Of a DNA stretch of 64,000 nt, positions 19,135 to 27,945 are shown in pieces. A model generated the notes under the pieces. That model worked only from the letters and a program-made list of their open reading frames with translations. It searched no databases and had not been told where the DNA came from. The DNA comes from Sphingomonas hylomeconis (GTDB taxonomy: Bacteria; Pseudomonadota; Alphaproteobacteria; Sphingomonadales; Sphingomonadaceae), in assembly GCF_025370105.1 (NCBI RefSeq), contig NZ_JANQBK010000014.1, forward strand, positions 62,001-126,000, read 5' to 3'. A program made the position numbers and the translations under genes. Numbering within the stretch: position 1 is the first letter of the stretch; every line of letters begins with the position of its first letter.

Positions 19135-20346
19135 ATGTCCATGACAAGGGATTTCAGCTTTGTGATCGTCGGAGGCGGCATCCTCGGTAGCGCCTTGGCG
19201 GCCTTGGCTGCGGGCTACGGGCTCCAACCCCTCGTGTTGCGGCGTTCAGACCTTTTGTCGCCCAATGCAGATACGCTGCGAAATCAAGGCTGGCTTCAAT
19301 CGGGGATAATGTACCCGATCAGCCATTTTTCTAGTCCTGAGGCCTATGCGAATTTTGCAGCAAAGACCTACTTTGCTGGGCGTGATCTGCTGGCGATGTG
19401 CAATCTGCCGCGCCCCGAGCCGGGAGGTCTTCTTGGCGTGAGTGCGGATTTTCATATCCAGCAGTTGGCGCGCAAACGAGAGCTCCTCAAGCTGTCGGAT
19501 TACGAGTTCGCCCAACTCGAGGCCGCCGAGGCGAAGCGCCTCATGGGCATGCACTACGAGAAGGGCTCTACTTACTATCGTATTCCTGACGGACCGTTCA
19601 ACGAGGCAGCTGTGCTATGCCACTTCCGGGACGAGGCAACGCGCTCCGGTGCCATCTTCATTGAGGTCGATCAACCCGTCGAGCTTGAACGAAAAAACGA
19701 TTCGGTACGAATTTTATTCGCGGACAGGGAAATCTTGAGCCCAACCGTCGTCGTCACTGCCGGCGCGGGGTCGTTCACGCTAATGCGCCAATGTGGTGTC
19801 CATCTCGATGGTGACCTCCAGCGCACCCCGCTAGTTGTCGGCGATGCTCCATCCGATATGCCCGCCTCTATCGTGGTGGATCTTGATCGTGGCTTTAGCG
19901 CCGTCCGGCATGATCGCGGTCCCGGCGGCGCGGCGGTTGTGATGGGCACGCGCGCAAAGACGCTGCCCGCACCTGATCCCGCCGAGCGTATCGTTGCTGT
20001 GTCTGATCAGGCCGAATTCGGCGCACTCGTGCCGCCCGCCTTCCAGTCTTCGCTAGCATCCGGCCGATACACTGCCGGGTACGAGGTCATGCCCAAGCGG
20101 GGCTTGGGCCCCAGCGCTTATGAGCCATGGATTCGCCAGGAAGGGCCGGTAATATTCGGGAGTCCCGGTCGCGCTACCGTCAGCGCGCTGGCGGCACAAA
20201 AGCTTCTCGCCGATGTGATCGAGCGCTGGCAGGCGAACCGCCAGCAGCGCACCAGCGCCGTCGATTTGGCCGGCTGCAGCGAATGGAACTGCCCGATCGC
20301 AATGCACTACATGCCAACTTACGACTATAACGACGCTGAGGTCTGA
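19135..20346 (+). CDS. FAD-dependent oxidoreductase (DAO-like), partner of a NACHT protein
   Basis: A 403-aa flavoprotein. The dinucleotide-binding motif FVIVGGGILGSALAALAAGYG opens the protein; later come VVVTAGAGSFTLMRQCGV and a C-terminal GSPGRATVSALAAQKLLADVI that resembles the second FAD contact of the D-amino-acid-oxidase group. There is no signal peptide, so it is cytoplasmic. The substrate is unknown. The stop is two bases before the GTG of the HTH-NACHT gene, so the two are one operon, and this enzyme may generate or sense a signal for the NTPase. In-frame codons from 19087 (MAIKSLK...) look like a leftover integrase start, so the ATG at 19135 (or 19141) is preferred, though no clear ribosome site decides it. 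Confidence 0.75.
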   Translation: MSMTRDFSFVIVGGGILGSALAALAAGYGLQPLVLRRSDLLSPNADTLRNQGWLQSGIMYPISHFSSPEAYANFAAKTYFAGRDLLAMCNLPRPEPGGLLGVSADFHIQQLARKRELLKLSDYEFAQLEAAEAKRLMGMHYEKGSTYYRIPDGPFNEAAVLCHFRDEATRSGAIFIEVDQPVELERKNDSVRILFADREILSPTVVVTAGAGSFTLMRQCGVHLDGDLQRTPLVVGDAPSDMPASIVVDLDRGFSAVRHDRGPGGAAVVMGTRAKTLPAPDPAERIVAVSDQAEFGALVPPAFQSSLASGRYTAGYEVMPKRGLGPSAYEPWIRQEGPVIFGSPGRATVSALAAQKLLADVIERWQANRQQRTSAVDLAGCSEWNCPIAMHYMPTYDYNDAEV

Positions 20347-20348
20347 CC

Positions 20349-22334
20349 GTGTCTAGGAAATCTCAAGCCAAGCCGAAGGTTAGCGCCTTCGCGCGCGTCC
20401 TGAAGCTGTTACTCGATGATGCCGGCTTTTACACGCGCGCCGCGTGGAGCCGCTTCCTTGGCGTCAGCGAGGCAGCACTCTCGCAATGGACTAATGATCG
20501 TACCGTACCGCGCGCTGATCTGCTGCGCATGGTTGTTGATCTGTTGACCCTCCGTGGTGGCGTCGCGGCCGGCGAGGCACTGCTCGCGCTTGAAGCCATC
20601 ATGGACGAGCCGTCCGAGAAAATCTCGCCGATAGGGTTGAGGTTCGCGCCTTCCCTTCGAGCTTACTTGAAGGTGCGCTCGCTCGGCGAAATGGGCGACG
20701 CGCTTAAACACCTGCCGATTGACGAGCAGATCGCGGTTCTTCGGGAGGGCGCGAGTGGAACGCAACCATTCGCGGCACAGACGGCGTCTGCCATGGAGCT
20801 CGATGCGCCGATCATCCAGCCGCGAGGGTTGGGGCCGGCTTGGAGGGTTCCGAGGCTCGTCCGTGCCGACGGCCCGCACGGCCGCGAGCGACAGGTGACC
20901 CTAGAGGAATTTGAGGCGCTGACGCGCATCGCTCTTGTCGGAGCGCCGGGCTCCGGCAAGACGGCGTTCCTTCATTATCTGCGAGAGCAGGTTCCAAGCT
21001 GGCGACCGTCGGAGACGATCAGTCTGAGGAACCGTTCTGTTGCCGAGTTTGACGAGTGGCTCCGCGCACGTGTCGTCCTCGACGCGCCATGCCCGCTCAT
21101 CGTGGACGGTCTCGACGAGATGCCCATGGGCCAGCGCGAGGAGGCAATGGAGGTTATCAGCCAGACCGTGAACGATGTCAGCAGCGCGCGGGTGCTGGTT
21201 GCTACACGACCAGTCGGCGGGCTGGCACGTCTGTCCGGGTTCCAAAATGTCACGATCGCACCTTTGTCGGACATCGACGTGGTCGCGGAGGTGACTCGTT
21301 CGGCTTTTGCGTGCACGAGTCCTGTCGAGGTCGATAGATTCCTGTGCCATTTGACCGAGCGCGAGTCCCTCAAACCAGCGCTCCGCAATCCGCTGTTTCT
21401 GCAGATCGCCTGGTCGCTGTTCGAGAACAGCGCCGTCACTCCTTTCTCTGAAGGTATGATCGTCCGCGAGTGCGCGCGGGGGCTGCTAGAGCGCGATCAT
21501 AACAAGGGGTTCAGCCGTGTTCGCGAGCCATGGGCTTCCTCGAACATTCTGTTCGCGCTATTGGGCGAGGTCTCGTTTCATCTACTACGGACACATGAGG
21601 AAACCTTCGACGCGACCCGCCTGGCGAGGTGGATCGACAAAACGTCCTGGAAAATACCCGTCAGCAGATTCCTCGATCTTCTCCTTGTTCAGGGGATACT
21701 GGTAGAGGACAAGGATCACTATTCCTTTTCCCATCGCATCCTGCGCGACTATTTCGCCGCGCGTTATGTGATCGAGAGCGCCGCAAGCGCAGTCGATTAT
21801 TTCGAGTCAGCGCCTAAGCAGCCGATACTGCGCGGGGCGATGCGCATGGCGTGTAGTCTCGCCAGCGACGCCACCCCACTGCTCCAGACCGTGATTGCTC
21901 ACCGTGCTCCCCACGGGGCGAACTTCACGCTTCTCGCGGAGATGCTTGCGCAGCCGATCGTGGCGCGTCCTGATATCCTAACTGACAGCAGCCGCGCGAT
22001 TGTTTCTTGGCTCGATGAGCAGACTTCCGACTGGAAGCTCGTAGAGGACGACGAGGTATTTTCCGACCGATCGCCCAAGTGGCTGGTCAGCGCTGAGGTT
22101 GGCCGCCCAAGAGAGTCTGACGCAATCGTCGGGACGCTGCGCGCGATCCATCAGGCGCGATCGGGTCCGGCTTATGAACCACTGAAGGCGCATCTTAGAG
22201 AGGCGCGTTCGTCGTTTCTTCCGAGATTCTCGGAGGCGATGGACGTCGAGGGACGGCTCAACGTCAACCTTCGAAGCGAACACAGGGCACCTGGCGCCGC
22301 GCGGATAAGCGTGGAAAGCCTCCAGCTTGCCTGA
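20349..22334 (+). CDS. HTH-NACHT STAND NTPase, probable antiphage sensor
   Basis: A 661-aa protein. Residues ~28-68 form an Xre-like helix-turn-helix (SRFLGVSEAALSQWTNDRTV). A NACHT NTPase follows, with Walker A GAPGSGKT (198-205), Walker B LIVDGLDEMP (250-259) and the winged-helix region ending in SFSHRILRDYFAARYV, typical of NACHT proteins. The C-terminal ~170 residues are helical and probably sense the trigger. Bacterial NACHT proteins are known antiphage factors (Kibby et al. 2023). No nuclease, TIR or other effector is fused, so the upstream oxidoreductase may be the effector or the signal source. It starts with GTG, coupled to the preceding stop. Confidence 0.85.
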   Translation: MSRKSQAKPKVSAFARVLKLLLDDAGFYTRAAWSRFLGVSEAALSQWTNDRTVPRADLLRMVVDLLTLRGGVAAGEALLALEAIMDEPSEKISPIGLRFAPSLRAYLKVRSLGEMGDALKHLPIDEQIAVLREGASGTQPFAAQTASAMELDAPIIQPRGLGPAWRVPRLVRADGPHGRERQVTLEEFEALTRIALVGAPGSGKTAFLHYLREQVPSWRPSETISLRNRSVAEFDEWLRARVVLDAPCPLIVDGLDEMPMGQREEAMEVISQTVNDVSSARVLVATRPVGGLARLSGFQNVTIAPLSDIDVVAEVTRSAFACTSPVEVDRFLCHLTERESLKPALRNPLFLQIAWSLFENSAVTPFSEGMIVRECARGLLERDHNKGFSRVREPWASSNILFALLGEVSFHLLRTHEETFDATRLARWIDKTSWKIPVSRFLDLLLVQGILVEDKDHYSFSHRILRDYFAARYVIESAASAVDYFESAPKQPILRGAMRMACSLASDATPLLQTVIAHRAPHGANFTLLAEMLAQPIVARPDILTDSSRAIVSWLDEQTSDWKLVEDDEVFSDRSPKWLVSAEVGRPRESDAIVGTLRAIHQARSGPAYEPLKAHLREARSSFLPRFSEAMDVEGRLNVNLRSEHRAPGAARISVESLQLA

Positions 22335-22403
22335 CGGCAAAGCATCTTGAGGCCTAGCTACATAGGTAACCTGGCCCAATCACGGCGCGCGTTCTCAGAA
22401 TAG

Positions 22404-22482
22404 GCGAACGGCGCGCGGAGCGGGTGCGGATGATGCAATAGTGGTCCGACTACCTAGACCAACTTCGTAATGGCGCGCGGAT
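22404..22482 (+). pseudogene. 3'-end remnant of a second P4-type integrase
   Basis: Positions 22427-22464 repeat 18931-18968 (the end of int) with one mismatch in 38 bases. The frame around it reads ERVRMMQ, stop, WSDYLDQLRNGARIPR against ERVRMMQWWSDYLDQLRDGAQIL in the intact integrase; the TGG codon has become TAG. Nothing of the rest of an integrase is seen. It marks the right edge of the oxidoreductase-NACHT insertion and lies in the 184-bp gap before the convergent HNH gene. Confidence 0.85.
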
Positions 22483-22518
22483 TCCGAGGCTTTCGCACGC
22501 TAGGTCCGTGCTGCAAGC

Positions 22519-23514
22519 TTAGGTCCAGCCGCGCAGCTGGTTTCCCTTTTGTATCATAACCGTGGACGGGTGGCTGATTTGGCGCCGTGGCAGAAGCAGC
22601 GACGGCCGAAGTGCCGACTTGAAGGCGGCAAGGCCGCCACTTCGATTGTCGCCCCTGAGAGCCGCCACCTTGCTTTGGCTCAACCGAATTACGAATGTGT
22701 CGTCAAAGGTCACTAGCGCCCCATCGTAGGCGCGATGATGGAGGGCGCAGAGCGCCACCCCATTCGGCACAAGGTCATGACTATCAGGGTGCGCCACGGG
22801 CAAGATATGCGCGGCATCGAGCAGTTTCAGCTGCACCGCACAGAAAGCGCATTTGTGCCCATAGGCGTCGAGAACATTTTGGCTGAAGCGGCGGTCTCGC
22901 AGCAGCCTCAGCGTCGTGACCATCGCCTTGCGTCGAGGCTTCGGCACGTCGCTAGGCTCAACATCGAGCGGGCTCGAGGCCATGCGACGGAGCACTTCCA
23001 GCTGCGCAGGGTCCTTTCCAGACTCATGCAGCACTTCCATCTGCTCGACGTAGAAGCCGAGCATATCTGGACGAACAGCGATCGAGAGTTCCCCGGTTTT
23101 CTTTGCATACACTCCGAGCCCGTCGCGAAGGGCAGCTTCAAGGGCAGGAAGATCGGTCTGAAGCGATGGCGACTTACCATGCGCAACCGCGTGATAGCTG
23201 TAGTCGAAAGCGGCAAAAACCTGCGTCTCAGCAGACCAGCCAAGGATTAGCGAGCGAGTCCCGGGTTCCCCGCGAAAGACATTGCCTCGTCCCGTCCGCT
23301 GGATACGGCGCTCGAGTGGCCGCGAGCCGTCTCGCCCTCCGCCTGTCAGATTCCAAATGTATAGCCACACATCAATTGCAGGCGAAGAACCGTCAGCCCT
23401 GAATAGCCTTGCCTTTGCTGGATGATCGTATTGAATCCAAATAAGTTGCCAGCCAGAAAGGTGGAGCGCGCCTTCAAATTTTGCGAGTAACTCCTCCTTA
23501 TCCCTCCTGAGCAC
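22519..23514 (-). CDS. HNH endonuclease of the tandem-methyltransferase R-M operon
   Basis: A 331-aa protein. The C-terminal HNH fold has CAFC (222-225), LLDAAHILPVAHPDSHD and NGVALCALHHRAYD (251-264), so the zinc ligands and catalytic His are all present. The N-terminal ~200 residues contain no recognised domain and may read the DNA target. It is the last gene of a five-gene operon; its GTG start directly abuts the TAA of the preceding nuclease gene (TAAGTG). It is probably a restriction nuclease protected against by the two methyltransferases upstream. The start codon is the only plausible one near the conserved region. Confidence 0.85.
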   Translation of the reverse strand: MLRRDKEELLAKFEGALHLSGWQLIWIQYDHPAKARLFRADGSSPAIDVWLYIWNLTGGGRDGSRPLERRIQRTGRGNVFRGEPGTRSLILGWSAETQVFAAFDYSYHAVAHGKSPSLQTDLPALEAALRDGLGVYAKKTGELSIAVRPDMLGFYVEQMEVLHESGKDPAQLEVLRRMASSPLDVEPSDVPKPRRKAMVTTLRLLRDRRFSQNVLDAYGHKCAFCAVQLKLLDAAHILPVAHPDSHDLVPNGVALCALHHRAYDGALVTFDDTFVIRLSQSKVAALRGDNRSGGLAAFKSALRPSLLLPRRQISHPSTVMIQKGNQLRGWT

Positions 23515-24915
23515 TTAGCTTCCCTCCTCCGGCGCAATCGGCTGGCTACGCTTCTGAGCCATCACGCTCGCGGCGTTAGCCGCCACGTGATCAAGCAGAA
23601 CACCGGCGCCCTTGTCGAGATAGTTGCGAACAACGGCACCGTTGATCAGCAGAAACTGCAAATGCGTGGCGTTCGTGATCTCCCGGGCATAAGAGACCGC
23701 CTCGCTCGAGAAGTCACTGGTGGTGATCACTGCGACAACATGCGCCTTCGAATAGATCGCTAGGCCGACCTCCTTCGCTACATCGCCAAGGCTCACTCGT
23801 CCGCTCACGCATTTGCATTGGAAGTTCCAGCGCGAGAACAAAAGGTTTTTACCCTCCGCAGTCAGATCCACCTCAGCGTAGGCGGTGTCGCGGCTCCGCA
23901 GCCGGAACGCTCTCGGCTCGAGACCTATGTCCAGGATCATCTTGAGCGCCAGCAACTCCAGACCAAGGCCGCGGTCATAGGTCTGGTTGCTCTCGAGCAG
24001 ACGCCGTACCTCAGCCGGCGGCAGGTCGATCTTCGCGCGAAGATCCGCCGGCACGATCTGATTGAAATCCGGCAGGACAGACTCGATCGGGATGCCCATG
24101 AGCTTAGCTGAAGGGATGATCGGGCCACTCTTGCCACCCCGACCACTCGATAAGGTTGGCGCGGGAATCTCAAGCCAGCCGGCATCGGCCAGCGGCCTGA
24201 CGACCTTCGCGCGAATCTGGTCCTCGTCGAAACGAGCGCGATGCTGGCGCAGGCATTCGTCGATGACCTGCTTCGCGGGAATCTCGGCTCCGCCGTTCGC
24301 CTCGGCGACACGCCGAAGCACCTGAAGGAAGATCTGCTGGCTAAGCGGAAGCTCGGCGAAGCTCGATCGCTCTGACGCCGAGATGCCGAGCACCTCCTTC
24401 ATCACTCCCTCGTCGGGCTGTGGATTGGACAGCCCATCGCGGTTAAACAGCCCGGCCTCAATCATCCAGTTGAGCAAGGTCGTGTGGTCCGTCGTGGCGT
24501 TCGAGAGACCCTCGATGCCGATCACCTCAAGCTCGCGCTTCAGGCTGTCTTTGCTGAGCTTGTCGCCACGCAGGTTCAGCGAGCGGACCGCGTCGATGAT
24601 CGCCATGCCATTGCGTGTGTCGACCACATGTCGCGCTAGGCGCCGAGCAGCCTCGACGCTGTCTGGCGCTGCGAGGATCGCTTTGCCTGCGTCCGTCAGC
24701 GCGAGCGGGGTGCGCGTCATCAAGCCAAGGCTTGAGAGCGTTGCGGGGATGTTGGTGCCCGCCCGCTTGTTGCCGGCGCTCGCGAAGAACGCGCGGTCCC
24801 ATTCGGCGACAACCGCCGTCATATCCGGCGGGAGCCGGTCGAGAATCTCGAGCGGGCGCCGTACATCGCCGATGATGCCCGGTGAGAAGTCATTGAAGGA
24901 CGGCAGGCGCCTCAT
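23515..24915 (-). CDS. Mrr-like PD-(D/E)XK restriction endonuclease-type protein
   Basis: A 466-aa protein. The N-terminal two thirds are helical with winged-helix character (ATLSSLGLMTRTPLALTDAG; VVRPLADAGWLEIPAP). The C-terminal part (~340-435) has an Mrr-like nuclease core: RDTAYAEVDLTA, then WNFQCKC with the QxK catalytic lysine at about 367, and VVAVITTSDFSSEAVSYA, the common strand after the core in this family. The start is fixed by the ATGA overlap with the methyltransferase stop. It is probably a DNA-cleaving or DNA-recognition subunit working with the HNH protein encoded next. Confidence 0.8.
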   Translation of the reverse strand: MRRLPSFNDFSPGIIGDVRRPLEILDRLPPDMTAVVAEWDRAFFASAGNKRAGTNIPATLSSLGLMTRTPLALTDAGKAILAAPDSVEAARRLARHVVDTRNGMAIIDAVRSLNLRGDKLSKDSLKRELEVIGIEGLSNATTDHTTLLNWMIEAGLFNRDGLSNPQPDEGVMKEVLGISASERSSFAELPLSQQIFLQVLRRVAEANGGAEIPAKQVIDECLRQHRARFDEDQIRAKVVRPLADAGWLEIPAPTLSSGRGGKSGPIIPSAKLMGIPIESVLPDFNQIVPADLRAKIDLPPAEVRRLLESNQTYDRGLGLELLALKMILDIGLEPRAFRLRSRDTAYAEVDLTAEGKNLLFSRWNFQCKCVSGRVSLGDVAKEVGLAIYSKAHVVAVITTSDFSSEAVSYAREITNATHLQFLLINGAVVRNYLDKGAGVLLDHVAANAASVMAQKRSQPIAPEEGS

Positions 24916-25961
24916 GCGGCGTCGCGCAGCGGTGTGCCGATCGCCTCGGCGACGCTGCGGCCTACCGCGGCGGCCAGCATCGGCGGGACGGCATTTCCAA
25001 TCTGGCGCCATTGCTGCTCGTTCGTGCCTGCCAGCTCGAAGCTGTCGGGGAAGGTCTGCAGCCGCTTGATCTCGCTGATCCTCAGGATCCGGTTCCGCCA
25101 GTGGAACGGTCCCATGTTGTTGGAGCGCCGGGCCTGTATCGTCCAGGATGGCATGTCAGGGCTGAGCTTCAGCAGGAACGACCAGTAGCGCCCGCGCCAC
25201 TTGAACCGCGGGCTCGGATGGCCCCGCTTCTCGGTGAAGTGGAGATAGTTCTCGCCCGGCGGCACCTGGCAAAGAAGATCATGATGCTGGCCGCCAGCAA
25301 AGTGGCCTTCGTCGCCAGCGTTCTCCTCGGTGTCGAGATCAGCGAGCACCTCGCCCGCGGTGACCCAGGGAAGCAGCGTCGATTCCGGGTCGCTCGAATG
25401 CGTCGCCGGAGGAAGCGTCACATGCCCGTCCAGCGATCCAACCACGAAGCAGCGCTCGCGAATCTGAGGCACACCGAAGTTGGCCGCGTTGAGGACGTCG
25501 GTCGTGACCTTGTAGCCGAGCTTCTCGGCTCGCTCGATAATCGTTGCCAGCGCGTCCGCGTGGACCTTGTAAGCGAGGCCCTTCACATTCTCGAGGATGA
25601 ACGCGCGAGGGCGCACCCAGTCGAGCATGTTCAGGTAGCCATTGATGGTCTCCCAGCCATTGGGATCCTCAAGCGCGCGCGGCATCTCCTTCCGGTAGAA
25701 GCGGCTCTTCGAGAAAGGGGGGCAAGGCGGACCGCCCGCGATCAGGTCGATCTCGCCAATGGTCCCACCCAGCTGGGCGGCAACATCGGCACGGGTCAGC
25801 GAACCCATGCGGCCAACCAGGAACGGCGTCGCGGGCATGCTGCGACGCCAGGTTTCCGCGCACAGTGGCTCGAAGTCGGAGGCCAGAACGGTCTTAAATC
25901 CTTGCTGGTGCAGCCCAAGGTCGAGGCCGCCGCAGCCGCTGAACAAGCTGATGCTACGCAT
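24912..25961 (-). CDS. DNA (cytosine-5) methyltransferase, first of a tandem pair
   Basis: A 349-aa m5C methyltransferase. Motif I is ISLFSGCGGLDLGL, motif IV GGPPCPPFSKS with catalytic Cys80, motif VI FILENVKGL, motif VIII PQIRERCFVVG, and motif X is near the C-terminus (RQIGNAVPPMLAAAVG). It transfers methyl groups from SAM to cytosine in a specific sequence. The target-recognition region lies roughly between residues 205 and 300. It is 11 bases after a second m5C gene and overlaps the nuclease gene. Two m5C enzymes in one operon often mean an asymmetric target, one enzyme per strand. Confidence 0.93.
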   Translation of the reverse strand: MRSISLFSGCGGLDLGLHQQGFKTVLASDFEPLCAETWRRSMPATPFLVGRMGSLTRADVAAQLGGTIGEIDLIAGGPPCPPFSKSRFYRKEMPRALEDPNGWETINGYLNMLDWVRPRAFILENVKGLAYKVHADALATIIERAEKLGYKVTTDVLNAANFGVPQIRERCFVVGSLDGHVTLPPATHSSDPESTLLPWVTAGEVLADLDTEENAGDEGHFAGGQHHDLLCQVPPGENYLHFTEKRGHPSPRFKWRGRYWSFLLKLSPDMPSWTIQARRSNNMGPFHWRNRILRISEIKRLQTFPDSFELAGTNEQQWRQIGNAVPPMLAAAVGRSVAEAIGTPLRDAA

Positions 25962-25972
25962 ATCGGAGTCCC

Positions 25973-27154
25973 TTACCTATCGACCGTCGCGAGAACCGCC
26001 TCGACCATCCGACGCGCGAGCGGCGGCGGCACGGCGTTGCCCAACTGGCGCACGCGGTCGCGCCGGCCACCGACGAGATGATAGCCTTCCGGGAAACCCT
26101 GCAACGCAGCCATTTCCACGGTGCGGAGGCGCCGGTTCGCCCAATGGAACGGGCCCGTCCACGGCCCGGGAGACGCCGCGATGGTCCACGAAGGACGATC
26201 GGGCGACAGCTTCAGCAGGAAGTTCCAGAAGCGGGTCTCGGTCTCGAAGGTGGGGTTAGGGTGGCCTGCCCAGGCAGTATGCGCCTTGTAATTGCCGCCT
26301 GGAGGCACGGTCCGCAGATGCTCGGCCCAGCGCCCGGTGACTATCTCCTCCGGCTCAAAATACTGCGGACGATCAAAGCCTTGGAGCGCCTCGCCTGCGG
26401 TAAGCGCTGGCTTGCGGTTCGCCTCGTCCTTGAGCGTGTGCGTCGGCTCCGGGGCTGTCGGCGCGCCGACTTTGGCGCCAAGCAGGAACACGCGCTCGCG
26501 GGCCTGCGCGACACCATGCTCCGCCGCGTTCGCGGTAACCTGGGTGACCTTGTAGCCTGCTGCCTCCGCCGCGTGCCGGAACCCGTCAAGCACAGGCCGG
26601 TTGCGCGGATGTTTGATGCTCGGGACATTCTCGAACACGAATCCATCAGCGTTCGACTCAAAAATCAGTCGCCAAAACTCTTCTACGAGTGTCCGGCGCG
26701 CGTCGGGTCGTGCTTCAGTAAGTGCAGGCGGCCGGCTCAGGGCGACGCCCGCTGCGCGCGCGCGGCGATAGCGCGACTCCTCGCCGTCCTCCACCCAATA
26801 GGCCGCCTTGGAGAAGGGCTGGCAAGGTGCCCCGCCAACGACAATCAGCGGATCACCCGGAGCGAGACCGGCCGCCTGACGCAGGTCCAGACCCGTGATG
26901 AGGGAGACGTCGCCCTCAATCACCGAGCCATGATAGCGTTCATGAGCGCGGAGCGTCCGGCACGCGACAGGGTCGAGCTCGACGCAAGCGCGCACATCGC
27001 AGCCGGCGTCGGTCGCGCCAATGCTCAGGCCGCCAGCGCCGGCGAACAGATCGATGACTGGCATCCGCGTGTTACCACGCGGAAGCGTGGTTGGGGCGCC
27101 GCTGCCGCCCGCCTCGGCGCTGCGGGTTGGGACGAGGGGATCGAGAAGCGCCAT
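25973..27154 (-). CDS. DNA (cytosine-5) methyltransferase, second of the tandem pair
   Basis: A 393-aa m5C methyltransferase. Motif I is VIDLFAGAGGLSIG (from ~33), motif IV GGAPCQPFSKAA with Cys111, motif VI VFENVPSI (175-177 ENV), and motif X RQLGNAVPPPLARRMVEA. A ~40-residue segment between motifs IV and VI (GEESRYRRARAAGVALSRPP...) is longer than in the neighbour. The ATG at 27154 lies two bases beyond the RHH gene stop; an internal ATG at residue 31 (MPVIDLF) would also give an intact enzyme, so the 30-residue leader may not be translated. Confidence 0.92.
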   Translation of the reverse strand: MALLDPLVPTRSAEAGGSGAPTTLPRGNTRMPVIDLFAGAGGLSIGATDAGCDVRACVELDPVACRTLRAHERYHGSVIEGDVSLITGLDLRQAAGLAPGDPLIVVGGAPCQPFSKAAYWVEDGEESRYRRARAAGVALSRPPALTEARPDARRTLVEEFWRLIFESNADGFVFENVPSIKHPRNRPVLDGFRHAAEAAGYKVTQVTANAAEHGVAQARERVFLLGAKVGAPTAPEPTHTLKDEANRKPALTAGEALQGFDRPQYFEPEEIVTGRWAEHLRTVPPGGNYKAHTAWAGHPNPTFETETRFWNFLLKLSPDRPSWTIAASPGPWTGPFHWANRRLRTVEMAALQGFPEGYHLVGGRRDRVRQLGNAVPPPLARRMVEAVLATVDR

Positions 27155-27156
27155 AG

Positions 27157-27387
27157 CTAGCCGCGCCGCGCGAAGTCGAGCGGCAGCTGAGCCTCGCGGC
27201 CCTGTTCGACCAGCTGGTCGACCGCGTAGCGGACGAGCCAGGCCATGCTGACCTTATACTTGGCGGCGAGATCCTTGAGCGCCTGCTCCTGCGTCCGGCT
27301 TATCGACGCAGTCACGCGCACCGCTCCATCCTCTGCAATCACCGCCACCACCCGCCTCCCGCTGCACTCTGCTGCATTCTTCTGCAC
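27157..27387 (-). CDS. Small ribbon-helix-helix regulator heading the R-M operon
   Basis: A 76-aa protein with an RHH fold: the strand VRVTASISRTQEQALKDLAAKYKVSMAWLVRYAVDQLVEQ includes TASIS followed by two helices, as in CopG/Arc proteins. It is the first gene of the operon followed by two methyltransferases, a nuclease and an HNH protein, in the place where controller proteins often sit, and so may regulate this R-M operon. The 172 bp to the divergent vsr gene hold the promoters. The start may be an internal one after residue ~20. Confidence 0.75.
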   Translation of the reverse strand: MQKNAAECSGRRVVAVIAEDGAVRVTASISRTQEQALKDLAAKYKVSMAWLVRYAVDQLVEQGREAQLPLDFARRG

Positions 27388-27559
27388 GATGACTCACAGT
27401 GGCGCAATAGCGGAACAGAACGGGATCAGAGTATATTTCATTTGCATCGCGTCAAGGCGCATGCGCGCATGAATGCCTGCCGCCGTGGAACGCGCGTCGC
27501 AGGGTCCTTAGATAAGATCGAGGACTGACCGGCTGAGCCCTGAGGCGCGCAGCGCCCAT

Positions 27560-27935
27560 ATGCGGAAGATCCGCAAGACAAGCACCAAGCCTGAAATGGT
27601 GGTCCGTCGCATCGCTCACCGGTTGGGGCTGCACTTTCGGCTGCACCGGCGCGACCATCCCGGCACCCCTGATCTGGTCCTCCCCAAGCGCCACGCGGTG
27701 GTCATGGTGCATGGCTACTTCTGGCATAACATTCTGGCAGCCGGCTTGCCCGTCAGCCCAAGACGCGGCTGGACTATTGGCTGCCCAAGCTGGCGCGCGC
27801 AATCAGGAGCGCGACGTGCAGGCGAGAGCCCAACTCGAGGCGCTGGGCTGGCAGGTTCATGTGGTTTGGGAATGCGAGACGCGCGACGAAGCCTTGGTCG
27901 TCGCGCGAATGCGAGGCCTGCTAGAGTCGACGTGA
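27560..27935 (+). pseudogene. vsr: Very short patch repair endonuclease (vsr), two frameshifts
   Basis: The frame from 27560 reads MRKIRKTSTKPEMVVRRIAH and on to DLVLPKRHAVVMVHGYFWH, the N-terminal half of Vsr. After the TGGCATAA at about 27722-27729 the family sequence continues in another frame (HSGSRLARQPKTRLDYWLPKLAR). After a GCGCGCGC run at about 27793-27800 it moves to a third frame (NQERDVQARAQLEALGWQVH then VVWECETRDEAL). A one-base loss and a two-base gain explain both shifts. The usual lead-in (DRLSPEARSAH) lies before the ATG without a start codon. Vsr nicks T:G mismatches arising from deaminated 5-methylcytosine, fitting the three m5C methyltransferases nearby. It is either a pseudogene or a sequencing error. 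Confidence 0.85.
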
Positions 27936-27945
27936 TCCCCTCGGC

